A DNA stretch of 7,876 nucleotides, taken from Opitutia bacterium. Its GTDB lineage: Bacteria > Verrucomicrobiota > Verrucomicrobiia > Opitutales > Seribacteraceae. The notes beneath the pieces are model-generated. The model saw nothing but the letters and a program-made list of their open reading frames with translations, had not been told where the DNA came from and searched no databases. Shown one piece after another: positions 1-6,398 of this stretch. The stretch covers positions 1 through 7,876 of the forward strand of contig NZLE01000071.1 of NCBI GenBank assembly GCA_002692605.1, written 5' to 3'. The translations under genes were made by a program, and so were the position numbers. Within the stretch, counting starts at the first letter, position 1, and each line of letters begins with the position of its first letter.

Positions 1-1151
1 TCCAGATCGTAAGGCCCGACTTGAGCGCCACGCTTAAGAACCACTAGGTTTTCACAAAAGTTTCTAAGCTCCCGGACGTTTCCGGGCCAGGAATAGTTCT
101 TCAGGATACCCAAGGCTTCAGGTTGGAGGATCGGCGTTTCAAAGCCGTTCTCCTCGGCAAAGTGACTCAGGAAATGCCTTATCAGCAACAAGGCGTCATC
201 CCCGCGCTCTCGGAGCGCGGGCAGGTCCACGCAGACCACGTTCAGCCGATAAAAGAGATCTTCCCGAAATTCTCCCTTGCGGGTCATTTCCTCGAGGTTC
301 CGGTTGGTTGCGCAAACCAAGCGGGCATCCACCTCGATGGTCTTCGAGCTTCCCAAACGCTCAATGGTCTTGGATTCGAGAAAACGAAGCAGTTTGACCT
401 GCGTGGATGCATCGATTTCTCCGATTTCATCGAGGAAAAGAGTTCCGCCAATGGCACTCTCGAAGCGGCCAACCCTCCGTTCGGTCGCTCCTGTAAACGC
501 ACCCTTTTCATGCCCGAACAGTTCGCTCTCAAGGAGGGCCGCGGGGAGTGCGGCGCAATGAACCGAAACGAACGGTCCCCGGGATCGGTCGCTGTTCTGA
601 TGAATGGCCTGGGCAACCAATTCCTTACCCGTGCCGGTTTCACCGGTCACTAGAACCGTAGCCTTGGAGGGTCCCACCAAGCGGACTTTCTCCAAAACCT
701 TTTCAAGGGCAGGAGACTCGCCCAGAATACCGTCGAAACTGAATTTCTTATCCAAGCGATGGTGTAATTCCCGGTTTTCACTCTTGAGCTTCCGGTCATT
801 CAACCCGCGGGCAATGAGGAGTTCGAGTTTCCCGAGATTAACCGGTTTGGAAAGAAAATCGAAAGCACCCCGCTTCATCGCCTCGACGGCCACGTCCACC
901 TCCCCGTAGGCGGTCATCATGATGCAGACCGGACTGGAGGCATGCTTGATCGCATAATCAATCACGCTCATACCGGATTCTCCGGACATCCGAAGATCGG
1001 TCAAAACGACTTCGAATTTCTCTGCGTCCAAGGCGTTAAAGGCTTCTTCCGCGCTTGAGGCAAGAAAGACCTCATACTTTTCATCCAAAGCAAGCTCAAG
1101 GCCCTCCCTGGTGTGTTCCTCGTCATCTACGATCAGTAAGTTTGGTTTCAT
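1..1151 (-). CDS. Sigma-54-dependent NtrC-type response regulator (C-terminus cut by window edge)
   Basis: The frame is open from the ATG at 1151 to the left edge, giving 383 residues. An N-terminal receiver domain (about 1-120) has the acidic pair D9/D10, the likely phospho-acceptor D52 (TDLRM), T80 and K102. A sigma-54 AAA+ domain follows (about 138-365), with Walker A GETGTGKE at 170-177, the sigma-54 contact loop GAFTGA at 217-222, Walker B with LFLDE near 238-242, and WPGNVREL at 355-362. The DNA-binding helix-turn-helix expected in this family would lie beyond the left edge. By family, it is phosphorylated by its partner kinase and then uses ATP hydrolysis to open sigma-54 promoters. 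Its start overlaps the stop of the upstream kinase gene by ATGA (1148-1151), so the kinase is the probable partner. The regulon cannot be told, so no gene symbol is given. No clear Shine-Dalgarno precedes the start. Confidence 0.95.
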   Translation of the reverse strand, partial: MKPNLLIVDDEEHTREGLELALDEKYEVFLASSAEEAFNALDAEKFEVVLTDLRMSGESGMSVIDYAIKHASSPVCIMMTAYGEVDVAVEAMKRGAFDFLSKPVNLGKLELLIARGLNDRKLKSENRELHHRLDKKFSFDGILGESPALEKVLEKVRLVGPSKATVLVTGETGTGKELVAQAIHQNSDRSRGPFVSVHCAALPAALLESELFGHEKGAFTGATERRVGRFESAIGGTLFLDEIGEIDASTQVKLLRFLESKTIERLGSSKTIEVDARLVCATNRNLEEMTRKGEFREDLFYRLNVVCVDLPALRERGDDALLLIRHFLSHFAEENGFETPILQPEALGILKNYSWPGNVRELRNFCENLVVLKRGAQVGPYDL

Positions 1152-2362
1152 GCTGATTTTGGGGGTGGAGACTCCAATAATTTGCGGCGGGCGGATTTTC
1201 TGGGAAATTTCAGGGTTACGATCGTACCCGAACCCTCCTTGCTGTCTATTCCAACTTCGCCGTCGTGATCCCGCATAATTCGATGAACGATCATCATGCC
1301 GATGCCATGACCTTGTTTCTTTGTCGTAAAGTAGGGTTCAAAGACTCTGGAAATGTTCTCCTTCCTGATTCCCGAACCCTGATCGACCACCTGAGCAAAG
1401 ACATGTTCGTCGTCCACGCCGGTCACGATTCGTATTTCCGCTCCTTCGGGCACCGCATCGACCGCATTTCCAATGACGTTGAAGAAGACTTGCTTCACTT
1501 GCTCGACGTCCGCATGCACCATCGGTTCCTTGACTCCCGCCTCCATGCTGATCTTGATTTTCTTTCCACTGAGTTCCTTTTCGCGCAATCTCACCGTTTC
1601 TTCAAGAACGGTCAGCAGATTTATCTTCTTGAAGTCGGGTTCGGTCGGTCGAATCGCTTTGAGAAAATGAGCAATGATGCCATCCAGTCTTTGGACTTCC
1701 TTGATGCAGGTATCCAAGGACTTTTCGGACTTTTCGGATTGGCCATCCTGCTTGGAGAGGCTTCTCTGCAGAACCTGAAGATGGATGTTTATGGAATTGA
1801 GGGGGTTACCCAGTTCATGAGCGACCCCTGCCGCCAAGTCCATAATGCTGGTGATGCGTTCGCTTTCTATTTGAGCCTTTAGGTTGTCTTTCTCTTCCGT
1901 CACGTCGGTCATCACCACCGCCAGTCCGACTTTGTTTTCGGAGTCTTTGTGCGAAACGGTTGAGGTATCTTCGATGGGAACCGCATAAACCCTGATTTGC
2001 CGAGGCTCCGGGTAGGAAATTCTCATTTCCCGAACCACCACTTCCGGACGTGGTTCGGCTTTGTTCCGGCCCAATCCGAGGGCCCGAGCCAATTCGGGTG
2101 CCGCCCGGTGCAAAAAGAGCTTCTCCGATTTGCCTTCCTTGAGACCAATCAATCGACGACCCTGGGAATTCGAATAGGTCAGCAAGCCATCCTCATCCAA
2201 AACCAGAATCCCATCGCGAATGACGTCGAAAACCGTCTCCAAAAGCTTTCTTTCGCGGGCAAGTCTTTGTACCAGGATTCCCAAGTTGACTTCATCCAAA
2301 TCATCAATTCGGCCAAGTACCTTGTCCAATGGGCTTTTGGGGGGCTTGGATTTCATGGGCAT
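1148..2362 (-). CDS. Soluble PAS-domain sensor histidine kinase, NtrB/AtoS-like
   Basis: This 404-residue kinase has no signal peptide or membrane segment, so it probably senses a cytoplasmic cue. A PAS-like domain covers about residues 40-155 (start ETVFDVIRDGILVLDEDG, end VVMTDVTEEKD). The dimerisation/phospho-acceptor domain has AAGVAHELGNPLNSI with H182 as the phosphorylated histidine. The ATPase domain has an N-box (FFNVIGNAVDAV, about 293-304), G1 DQGSG (328-332), F-box FEPYFTTK (341-348) and G2 GHGIGM (351-356), all consistent with an active kinase. By family it phosphorylates a response regulator, most likely the NtrC-type protein whose start overlaps its stop. The ATG at 2362 overlaps coaB by 10 bp. 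A second in-frame ATG at 2356 would give a 4-bp ATGA overlap and is equally plausible. The signal sensed is unknown. Confidence 0.93.
   Translation of the reverse strand: MPMKSKPPKSPLDKVLGRIDDLDEVNLGILVQRLARERKLLETVFDVIRDGILVLDEDGLLTYSNSQGRRLIGLKEGKSEKLFLHRAAPELARALGLGRNKAEPRPEVVVREMRISYPEPRQIRVYAVPIEDTSTVSHKDSENKVGLAVVMTDVTEEKDNLKAQIESERITSIMDLAAGVAHELGNPLNSINIHLQVLQRSLSKQDGQSEKSEKSLDTCIKEVQRLDGIIAHFLKAIRPTEPDFKKINLLTVLEETVRLREKELSGKKIKISMEAGVKEPMVHADVEQVKQVFFNVIGNAVDAVPEGAEIRIVTGVDDEHVFAQVVDQGSGIRKENISRVFEPYFTTKKQGHGIGMMIVHRIMRDHDGEVGIDSKEGSGTIVTLKFPRKSARRKLLESPPPKSA
1718..1738 (-). repeat. 9-bp tandem repeat inside the kinase gene (SEKSEKS)
   Basis: On the plus strand the unit ggacttttc occurs twice in a row and is followed by a third gga. 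On the coding strand it encodes the doubled tripeptide in SEKSEKS (kinase residues 209-215). This lies between the two helices of the phospho-acceptor domain, after H182. The repeat keeps the reading frame. Confidence 0.85.
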
Positions 2363-2979
2363 AGGATATCCATGATTTTTCGAGCCAAGGAATTTTTCTC
2401 CTGATATTCAAAGTCCATTTCGTTTTGCTCCTTTGACAACAGGGAAATCTTATTGAAATCAGATTGAAAACCGCGATCTTTTTCGGATACGTCGTTGGCC
2501 ACGATCCAATCCAAGTTCTTTTCACGCAATTTTCTTCGGGCATTGGGAAGTAGGTTCTCCGTCTCCGCGGCAAAACCAACGAGAGTCTGCCCGTTCTTTT
2601 TTTGCTTTCCCAATTCCATTAGAATATCGGGGTTTGCAACCAGATCCAGCGTCATACGCATTTGCTCTTTTTTTTGCTTTTGTTTCGAGCGCGTCTCGGG
2701 TCTATGGTCACTGACGGCCGCGGACATAATTATCAGATCGGCCTTGGCAAATCGTTGGCTCATGGCTTCCTGCATTTCCCTTGCGGTCTCGACGAAAAGA
2801 ACCTCCGCTCCTGCGGGAGCCTTAAGAGCGGTCGGTCCGCTTACCAAGGTCACTTGCATGCCCCGATCCACCGCAGCCCGAGCGAGAGCATAGCCCATTT
2901 TACCCGACGATGGGTTGGACAGAAAGCGGACGGGGTCGATCCATTCCCGGGTTGGACCGGCTGAGATTAGACAATTCAT
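2353..2979 (-). CDS. coaB: Stand-alone phosphopantothenate-cysteine ligase (CoaB)
   Basis: CoaB joins 4'-phosphopantothenate to cysteine, using a nucleotide triphosphate (CTP in most bacteria), in the cytoplasmic CoA pathway. The 208 residues match the C-terminal half of the usual CoaBC fusion. SAGPTREWIDPVRFLSNPSS sits at 6-25 and is followed by GKMGYALA. SAAVSDHRP is at 86-94, a lysine-rich KQKQKK (99-104) stands where the family has its essential KxKK lysine, and GFAAET (135-140) and IVANDVS (159-165) follow. The protein begins right at the CoaB domain, so the flavin-dependent CoaC decarboxylase is absent. There is no room for it upstream, because a divergent gene starts 51 bp away. No Shine-Dalgarno is visible before the ATG at 2979; the start is chosen because the first conserved motif follows at once. 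The 3' end overlaps the kinase gene. Genome annotations may call it CoaBC or phosphopantothenoylcysteine decarboxylase. Confidence 0.9.
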   Translation of the reverse strand: MNCLISAGPTREWIDPVRFLSNPSSGKMGYALARAAVDRGMQVTLVSGPTALKAPAGAEVLFVETAREMQEAMSQRFAKADLIIMSAAVSDHRPETRSKQKQKKEQMRMTLDLVANPDILMELGKQKKNGQTLVGFAAETENLLPNARRKLREKNLDWIVANDVSEKDRGFQSDFNKISLLSKEQNEMDFEYQEKNSLARKIMDILCP

Positions 2980-3014
2980 GGAAACATTTGGCGAGACATT
3001 ATCTTATGTTGATG

Positions 3015-3020
3015 ATTATA
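3015..3020 (-). promoter_or_regulatory. Candidate -10 box for coaB and the two-component genes
   Basis: The minus strand reads a perfect TATAAT here, with its 3' end 35 bases upstream of the coaB ATG, inside the 51-bp divergent spacer. The expected -35 position (about 3037-3043) gives only T-rich GGTTTTC, a poor match, and lies inside the first codons of the divergent gene. Initiation would leave a leader of roughly 30 bases. This is inferred from the motif and position alone. Confidence 0.4.
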
Positions 3021-3030
3021 TGATCTGCCA

Positions 3031-3798
3031 ATGACAGAAAACCCACCTGCAAAAAAAGAAAACCTTTGGTTGAACCTGGGATTTAATTTGCTTCTCCCTA
3101 TTTTATTTCTTCGGAAAGGAGACGATTGGTTCGGTCCGAGCCTCAGCGAAAACCTAAACGCCCCACAGGAATCGACTCTGGTTGGAACAGTGATGCTCCT
3201 GATTGCGATCTCTTTTCCCATCGGCTACGGAACTTGGGATTTCATCAGGAGGAGAAAGTGGAATTTTCTTTCGATTTTAGGGGCTTTGAGCGCCTTGCTG
3301 ACCGGAGGCATTGGTCTGATCCCAGGAGCCACCGTAAGCATGTTTGCCATCAAGGAGGCGGCCTTGCCTGCGGTTTTGGGGATTCTTACCGTCATCACCC
3401 TGAAAACCAAACGGCCACTCGTGCACCTTTTTCTCTATAATCCTGAGGTCATTCGGGTCGATCTGGTCAACCAAAGGCTGAACGAACGCGGAACGAAGGG
3501 CGACTTCGACAAATTGCTTCAAAAGTGCACTTGGCTAATCGCACTCACCTTTATCCTAAGCGCCACCCTCAACTATTTCCTTTCCCGCTGGATCGTGGTA
3601 ACCGAGCCCGCCATCGATAAGCTTGCCTTCAATGATGAGGTGGGACGGATGATGGGTTGGAGTTTTCCCATAATCAGCATTCCCTGCATGGTGGTAAGCG
3701 CCTACGCCTTTTGGCTACTGATCCGAGGAATCCGTTCACTGACTGGCTTGGAGCTTGAGGATGCGATGGCACAAGGGCCAAAACGATCCGCTTCCTAG
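3031..3798 (+). CDS. VC0807-type integral membrane protein, function unknown
   Basis: This 255-residue protein is the only gene on the plus strand. About six hydrophobic segments are visible (near residues 12-28, 49-68, 80-98, 106-125, 166-186 and 210-231), with basic patches between them (RRRKW at 73-77, KTKRP at 125-129), so it should sit in the inner membrane. The patterns RRRKWNFLSILGALSALLTGG, FAIKEAALP, PLVHLFLYNPEV and FNDEVGRM resemble, from memory, the VC0807 family of small membrane proteins, sometimes labelled MFS-like; no activity is established for them that I know of. There is no signal peptide and no clear Shine-Dalgarno before the ATG. It is divergent from coaB by 51 bp and ends 4 bp from the end of gltA, tail to tail, with no room for a terminator hairpin between the stop codons. 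Confidence 0.8.
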   Translation: MTENPPAKKENLWLNLGFNLLLPILFLRKGDDWFGPSLSENLNAPQESTLVGTVMLLIAISFPIGYGTWDFIRRRKWNFLSILGALSALLTGGIGLIPGATVSMFAIKEAALPAVLGILTVITLKTKRPLVHLFLYNPEVIRVDLVNQRLNERGTKGDFDKLLQKCTWLIALTFILSATLNYFLSRWIVVTEPAIDKLAFNDEVGRMMGWSFPIISIPCMVVSAYAFWLLIRGIRSLTGLELEDAMAQGPKRSAS

Positions 3799-3802
3799 AA
3801 AA

Positions 3803-5092
3803 TTATCCGCGTTCGGAAATCCCAACGTAGGGGCGCAAGGTCTCTCCCTGATAAATTTGTCGAGGGCGGTGAATTTTCTTTCCATTCAATGCGATCTCGC
3901 GCCAATGAGCGAGCCAACCGGGTGCTCTGCCCAAAGCAAATAATACCGTAAAGGTATTGGTCGGAAAGCCGAGGGCTTGCAGAATGATTCCACTATAGAA
4001 GTCAACGTTCGGATATAATTTGCGCTCGATGAAATAAGGGTCTTGCAGGGCGACCTCTTCCAATTTGCGAGCGATGTCGGAAATGGGGCTGGATACACCC
4101 AAAGCCGCCAAGGCGTCGTCGCATGCAGATTTCAAAATCTTGGCCCGCGGGTCGTAGTTGCGATAAACTCTGTGCCCAAAACCCATGAGCCTCGATTTAC
4201 CTTGTTTGGCGGACTCGACGAAACGGCTGCCATCGTCTCCGGACTCATGAATTTCATTGAGCATGCGAATGACCGCCATATTGGCTCCCCCATGCAAGGG
4301 TCCCCATAGCGCGGAAGTGGCTCCGGCTACGGAAGCAAAAGGATTGGCTCCACCGGACGCAATCATTCTGCAGGTGGAAGTCGAACAGTTCTGCTCGTGA
4401 TCGGCATGGAGCAGAAAGATCAAGTCCAAGGCATTGCTTACTTCCTTGGGAATCCCGGCATCTTTTTCGTTTGCCGAAAACATCATCGAAAGAAAATTTT
4501 CGCAATAGCCCTTGTCCGCATCGGCGCTTATCGAATCTTCGCCTTTTTGGGCACGATGCCAAGAAGCGGTGATGGCTCGTGACGCGGAGATGATCAGGGC
4601 TGCGGCATCATCGAATCTCTCCAAATCCTTCGCCCGGTCATTGGTTGCAAGATCAGGATAGGCTCCGCCCAAAGCTTGAATGCCGCATGAGAGAACCGCC
4701 ATCGGATGAGTGTTCTTGGGCAATCCCCGGATTGCAACCATCACCTCCTCCGGTAAGTTGGCGTAGCTTGCCACTCGTTGCTTGAAGGCATCAAGCTCGA
4801 TGGCCGTAGGAAGTTCGCCGTAAAGAACCAATAGGCAGGTTTCCAGAAAGGTCGACTGCTCCGCAAGTTCCGCGATGTCATAACCTCTGTAGCGCAGAAT
4901 GCCCTTATCTCCGTCAATAAAGGTTACGGAGCTCTCACAGGAACCGGTATTGCCATAGCCATCGTCGAAAGTGATGAATTTGCTTTGTTTTCTCAACAGG
5001 CTTATGTCGATGGCCTGCTCCTTTTCCGTACCCGTAATTACATTGAGGGCATATGATTCATCATTGATTCGAAGATCTGCGGTTTCTGACAT
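3803..5092 (-). CDS. gltA: Citrate synthase, type II (E. coli-like)
   Basis: Citrate synthase condenses acetyl-CoA with oxaloacetate to citrate at the entry of the TCA cycle, in the cytoplasm. The length of 429 residues fits the E. coli-type class (about 427), including its N-terminal extra domain (GTEKEQAIDI, SCESSVTFIDGDKGILRYRG). The active site is complete: HADHEQN at 229-235, GPLHGGAN with H267, MGFGHRVYRNYDPRA with H307, and PNVDFYSG with D364 (E. coli H264, H305 and D362). The residue after GGAN is Met where E. coli has Glu. Aligned by eye with E. coli, the residues that bind the inhibitor NADH are mostly replaced (S109, Y110, A111 for R109, H110, T111), so NADH inhibition may be lost. 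The gene lies 45 bp downstream of hisH on the same strand. The ATG at 5092 follows a C-rich leader with no Shine-Dalgarno. Confidence 0.97.
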   Translation of the reverse strand: MSETADLRINDESYALNVITGTEKEQAIDISLLRKQSKFITFDDGYGNTGSCESSVTFIDGDKGILRYRGYDIAELAEQSTFLETCLLVLYGELPTAIELDAFKQRVASYANLPEEVMVAIRGLPKNTHPMAVLSCGIQALGGAYPDLATNDRAKDLERFDDAAALIISASRAITASWHRAQKGEDSISADADKGYCENFLSMMFSANEKDAGIPKEVSNALDLIFLLHADHEQNCSTSTCRMIASGGANPFASVAGATSALWGPLHGGANMAVIRMLNEIHESGDDGSRFVESAKQGKSRLMGFGHRVYRNYDPRAKILKSACDDALAALGVSSPISDIARKLEEVALQDPYFIERKLYPNVDFYSGIILQALGFPTNTFTVLFALGRAPGWLAHWREIALNGKKIHRPRQIYQGETLRPYVGISERG

Positions 5093-5160
5093 TGTTTTGG
5101 GGTGTGGGGTGGTGTAAGGGGAGAATTCCTATTACTGTCAAGTCTTGCAGAGTTTTTCAA
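5093..5160 (-). promoter_or_regulatory. Candidate gltA promoter and C-rich leader
   Basis: The 45 bp between hisH and gltA, plus the end of hisH, hold two weak promoter options on the minus strand. One is TTGAAA (5155-5160) with an 18-base spacer and AGTAAT (5131-5136). The other is a perfect -35 TTGACA (5136-5141) overlapping the hisH stop codon but lacking a good -10. The stretch next to the gltA ATG is C-rich, with three CCCC runs and AAAACA before the start, and has no purine-rich ribosome site. Read-through from the his genes is also possible, since no terminator hairpin is visible. Confidence 0.3.
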
Positions 5161-5773
5161 GAAAGTTCCTATAGAGTTGCAAACCTTTTGCCTGGCTTTT
5201 TTCAGGATGAAATTGAGTTGCGATGCAATGGGATGACAAGAGGCCACTGGTGAAGGAGCTTCCGTAGGTTGTCGAGAAGGTATCAAGTCCGTCATCCGCT
5301 TCCACAACGTGATAACTGTGAACGAAGTAAAATTGATCACCATCCTCAAGATTCTTTCTTACCGGGTCGTCTTTCGACAAATTCCAGCGAACCCCATTCC
5401 ATCCCATGTGTGGAATTTTGAATGAGGAATCCAATGAAAACCTTTTTACCTCTCCCCGAAACACCCCCAGACCGGGTAAACTTCCTTCTTCGGATTTATC
5501 GAAGAGTACCTGCAGTCCAAGGCAAATTCCGAAATACGGTCGGTCCTGCTCAATCCAACCCTTGATCAATTCATCGAAACCCGTAGCATTCAAGGCTTCC
5601 ATGCATTGATCAAAGGTTCCCTGCCCGGGAAAAACCAAGGCATCCATGTCTTGAGCCCTCTCAGGCTCACGGAGTATGCTTACCTTGGAGCCCAAAAACT
5701 CGAAGGCCTTGACAACGCTTCTCAAGTTACCGGTACCGTAATCCACTACCCCAATCCTATGGCTCTTATCCAT
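5138..5773 (-). CDS. hisH: Imidazole glycerol phosphate synthase, glutaminase subunit HisH
   Basis: HisH hydrolyses glutamine and feeds ammonia to HisF, which makes imidazole glycerol phosphate and AICAR in the fifth step of histidine synthesis. The 211 residues form a class I glutamine amidotransferase: VVDYGTGNLRSV near the start, oxyanion strand PGQGTF (49-54), nucleophile elbow GICLGLQ with C84, HMGWN (122-126), and the catalytic pair H189/E191 in QFHPEKS. The frame stays open upstream to 5968, but the ATG at 5773 is chosen because the conserved GVVDYGTGN motif follows it at once and the upstream part overlaps hisB. Most family members have Val where this one has Gln51. It follows hisB by 22 bp and precedes gltA by 45 bp. 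Its partner hisF is not in the window. No Shine-Dalgarno is evident. Confidence 0.96.
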   Translation of the reverse strand: MDKSHRIGVVDYGTGNLRSVVKAFEFLGSKVSILREPERAQDMDALVFPGQGTFDQCMEALNATGFDELIKGWIEQDRPYFGICLGLQVLFDKSEEGSLPGLGVFRGEVKRFSLDSSFKIPHMGWNGVRWNLSKDDPVRKNLEDGDQFYFVHSYHVVEADDGLDTFSTTYGSSFTSGLLSSHCIATQFHPEKSQAKGLQLYRNFLEKLCKT

Positions 5774-5786
5774 TTGATCAGGTTTA

Positions 5787-5802
5787 CGCTTAAAATTAAG
5801 CG
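5787..5802. repeat. 16-bp perfect palindrome at the hisB-hisH junction
   Basis: The sequence cgcttaaaattaagcg is its own reverse complement. It spans the hisB stop codon and the start of the 22-bp spacer before hisH. In mRNA it could form a 6-bp stem with a 4-base loop. No T-run follows it in the direction of transcription, so it does not look like an intrinsic terminator. A role in mRNA processing or in setting HisH translation is only a guess. Confidence 0.6.
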
Positions 5803-6398
5803 GACAAAGTACCTTTGGTGGAAGGGATTTTTCCCCCCAATCGAACTTCGTGCTGAGTGGCGATATCCATGGATTTAGCGAAACCCTTGAAAATCGCTTC
5901 GGCAACGTGATGGGGCTCCTCGCCATGCTCAAGGCGAATGTGAACGTTGCAGGCCACCTCGTTGGCAAAAGCCTGAAAAAACTCCTTGAAAAGTTGGACG
6001 TTAAAATCTCTCACCATGGTAATGGAGGAGCCGACGTTCCAAACCAAATATGCCCGGTTACTCAAATCCAGGGCAACCGTCACTAAGGTTTCGTCCATGG
6101 GAAGCGCGAAGAATCCATACCGGCGTATTCCAGCCTTATCCCCCAAAGCTTCGCGGAAGGCTTGACCCAGACTGATTCCCATATCTTCTACCAAATGATG
6201 GTAGTCGATTTCGATATCTCCATTTGCAACGATCGACAAATCAAAGAATCCATGCCTCGAAAAAAGATCGAGCATGTGATCCATAAATGGAATCCCAGTG
6301 GAAATTTCCCCTTCGCCGGTTCCATCCAAGGAGAGAGAGACTTTGATTTGAGTCTCCTTGGTTTCTCTTATTACTTCAGCTATTCTTGTGTTTGCCAT
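5796..6398 (-). CDS. hisB: Imidazoleglycerol-phosphate dehydratase (monofunctional HisB)
   Basis: HisB removes water from imidazole glycerol phosphate to give imidazole acetol phosphate, the sixth step of histidine synthesis, using manganese. At 200 residues it is the dehydratase alone, without the histidinol-phosphatase half fused to it in E. coli. Visible motifs are the early arginine/threonine region RETKETQIKVSLSLDG (11-26), FMDHML (38-43), DYHHLVED (65-72), RRYG and PMDE (92-103), EPHHVAEAIFK (161-171) and the closing IPSTKG (191-196). The paired histidines are the family's metal ligands. The residue before the second HH is Pro where many homologues have Asn. The start lies inside the end of hisC (19-bp overlap), and AGGA seven bases upstream of the ATG is one of the better ribosome sites in the window. 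The overlap suggests coupled translation with hisC. Confidence 0.97.
   Translation of the reverse strand: MANTRIAEVIRETKETQIKVSLSLDGTGEGEISTGIPFMDHMLDLFSRHGFFDLSIVANGDIEIDYHHLVEDMGISLGQAFREALGDKAGIRRYGFFALPMDETLVTVALDLSNRAYLVWNVGSSITMVRDFNVQLFKEFFQAFANEVACNVHIRLEHGEEPHHVAEAIFKGFAKSMDIATQHEVRLGGKIPSTKGTLSA

Noticed and set aside
123..653. Plus-strand open frame of 176 codons opposite the response regulator
   Set aside because: The minus strand carries the complete receiver and AAA+ motifs here. The plus-strand product shows no recognisable domain and is a shadow frame.
1265..1882. Plus-strand open frame of 205 codons opposite the kinase
   Set aside because: It lies wholly within the kinase gene, whose H, N, G1, F and G2 boxes are intact on the minus strand. 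The opposite product looks like no known protein.
2660..2690. A-rich (lysine/glutamine) run in coaB as a possible frameshift site
   Set aside because: The run falls at the family's conserved lysine-rich segment, and the frame continues correctly into the downstream CoaB motifs.
2980..3045. Sigma-54 promoter upstream of coaB (TTGGCAG on the minus strand, TTGGCG on the plus strand)
   Set aside because: Neither has the TTGC-like -12 element at the right distance after the GG, so autoregulation by the NtrC-type protein is not supported here.
3796..3805. Bidirectional terminator between the convergent genes
   Set aside because: Only four A bases lie between the two stop codons, and I could find no stable hairpin with a T-run around them.
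5774..5968. N-terminal extension of HisH by 65 residues
   Set aside because: The extension overlaps the hisB coding region and resembles no HisH. The conserved start motif follows the ATG at 5773 directly.
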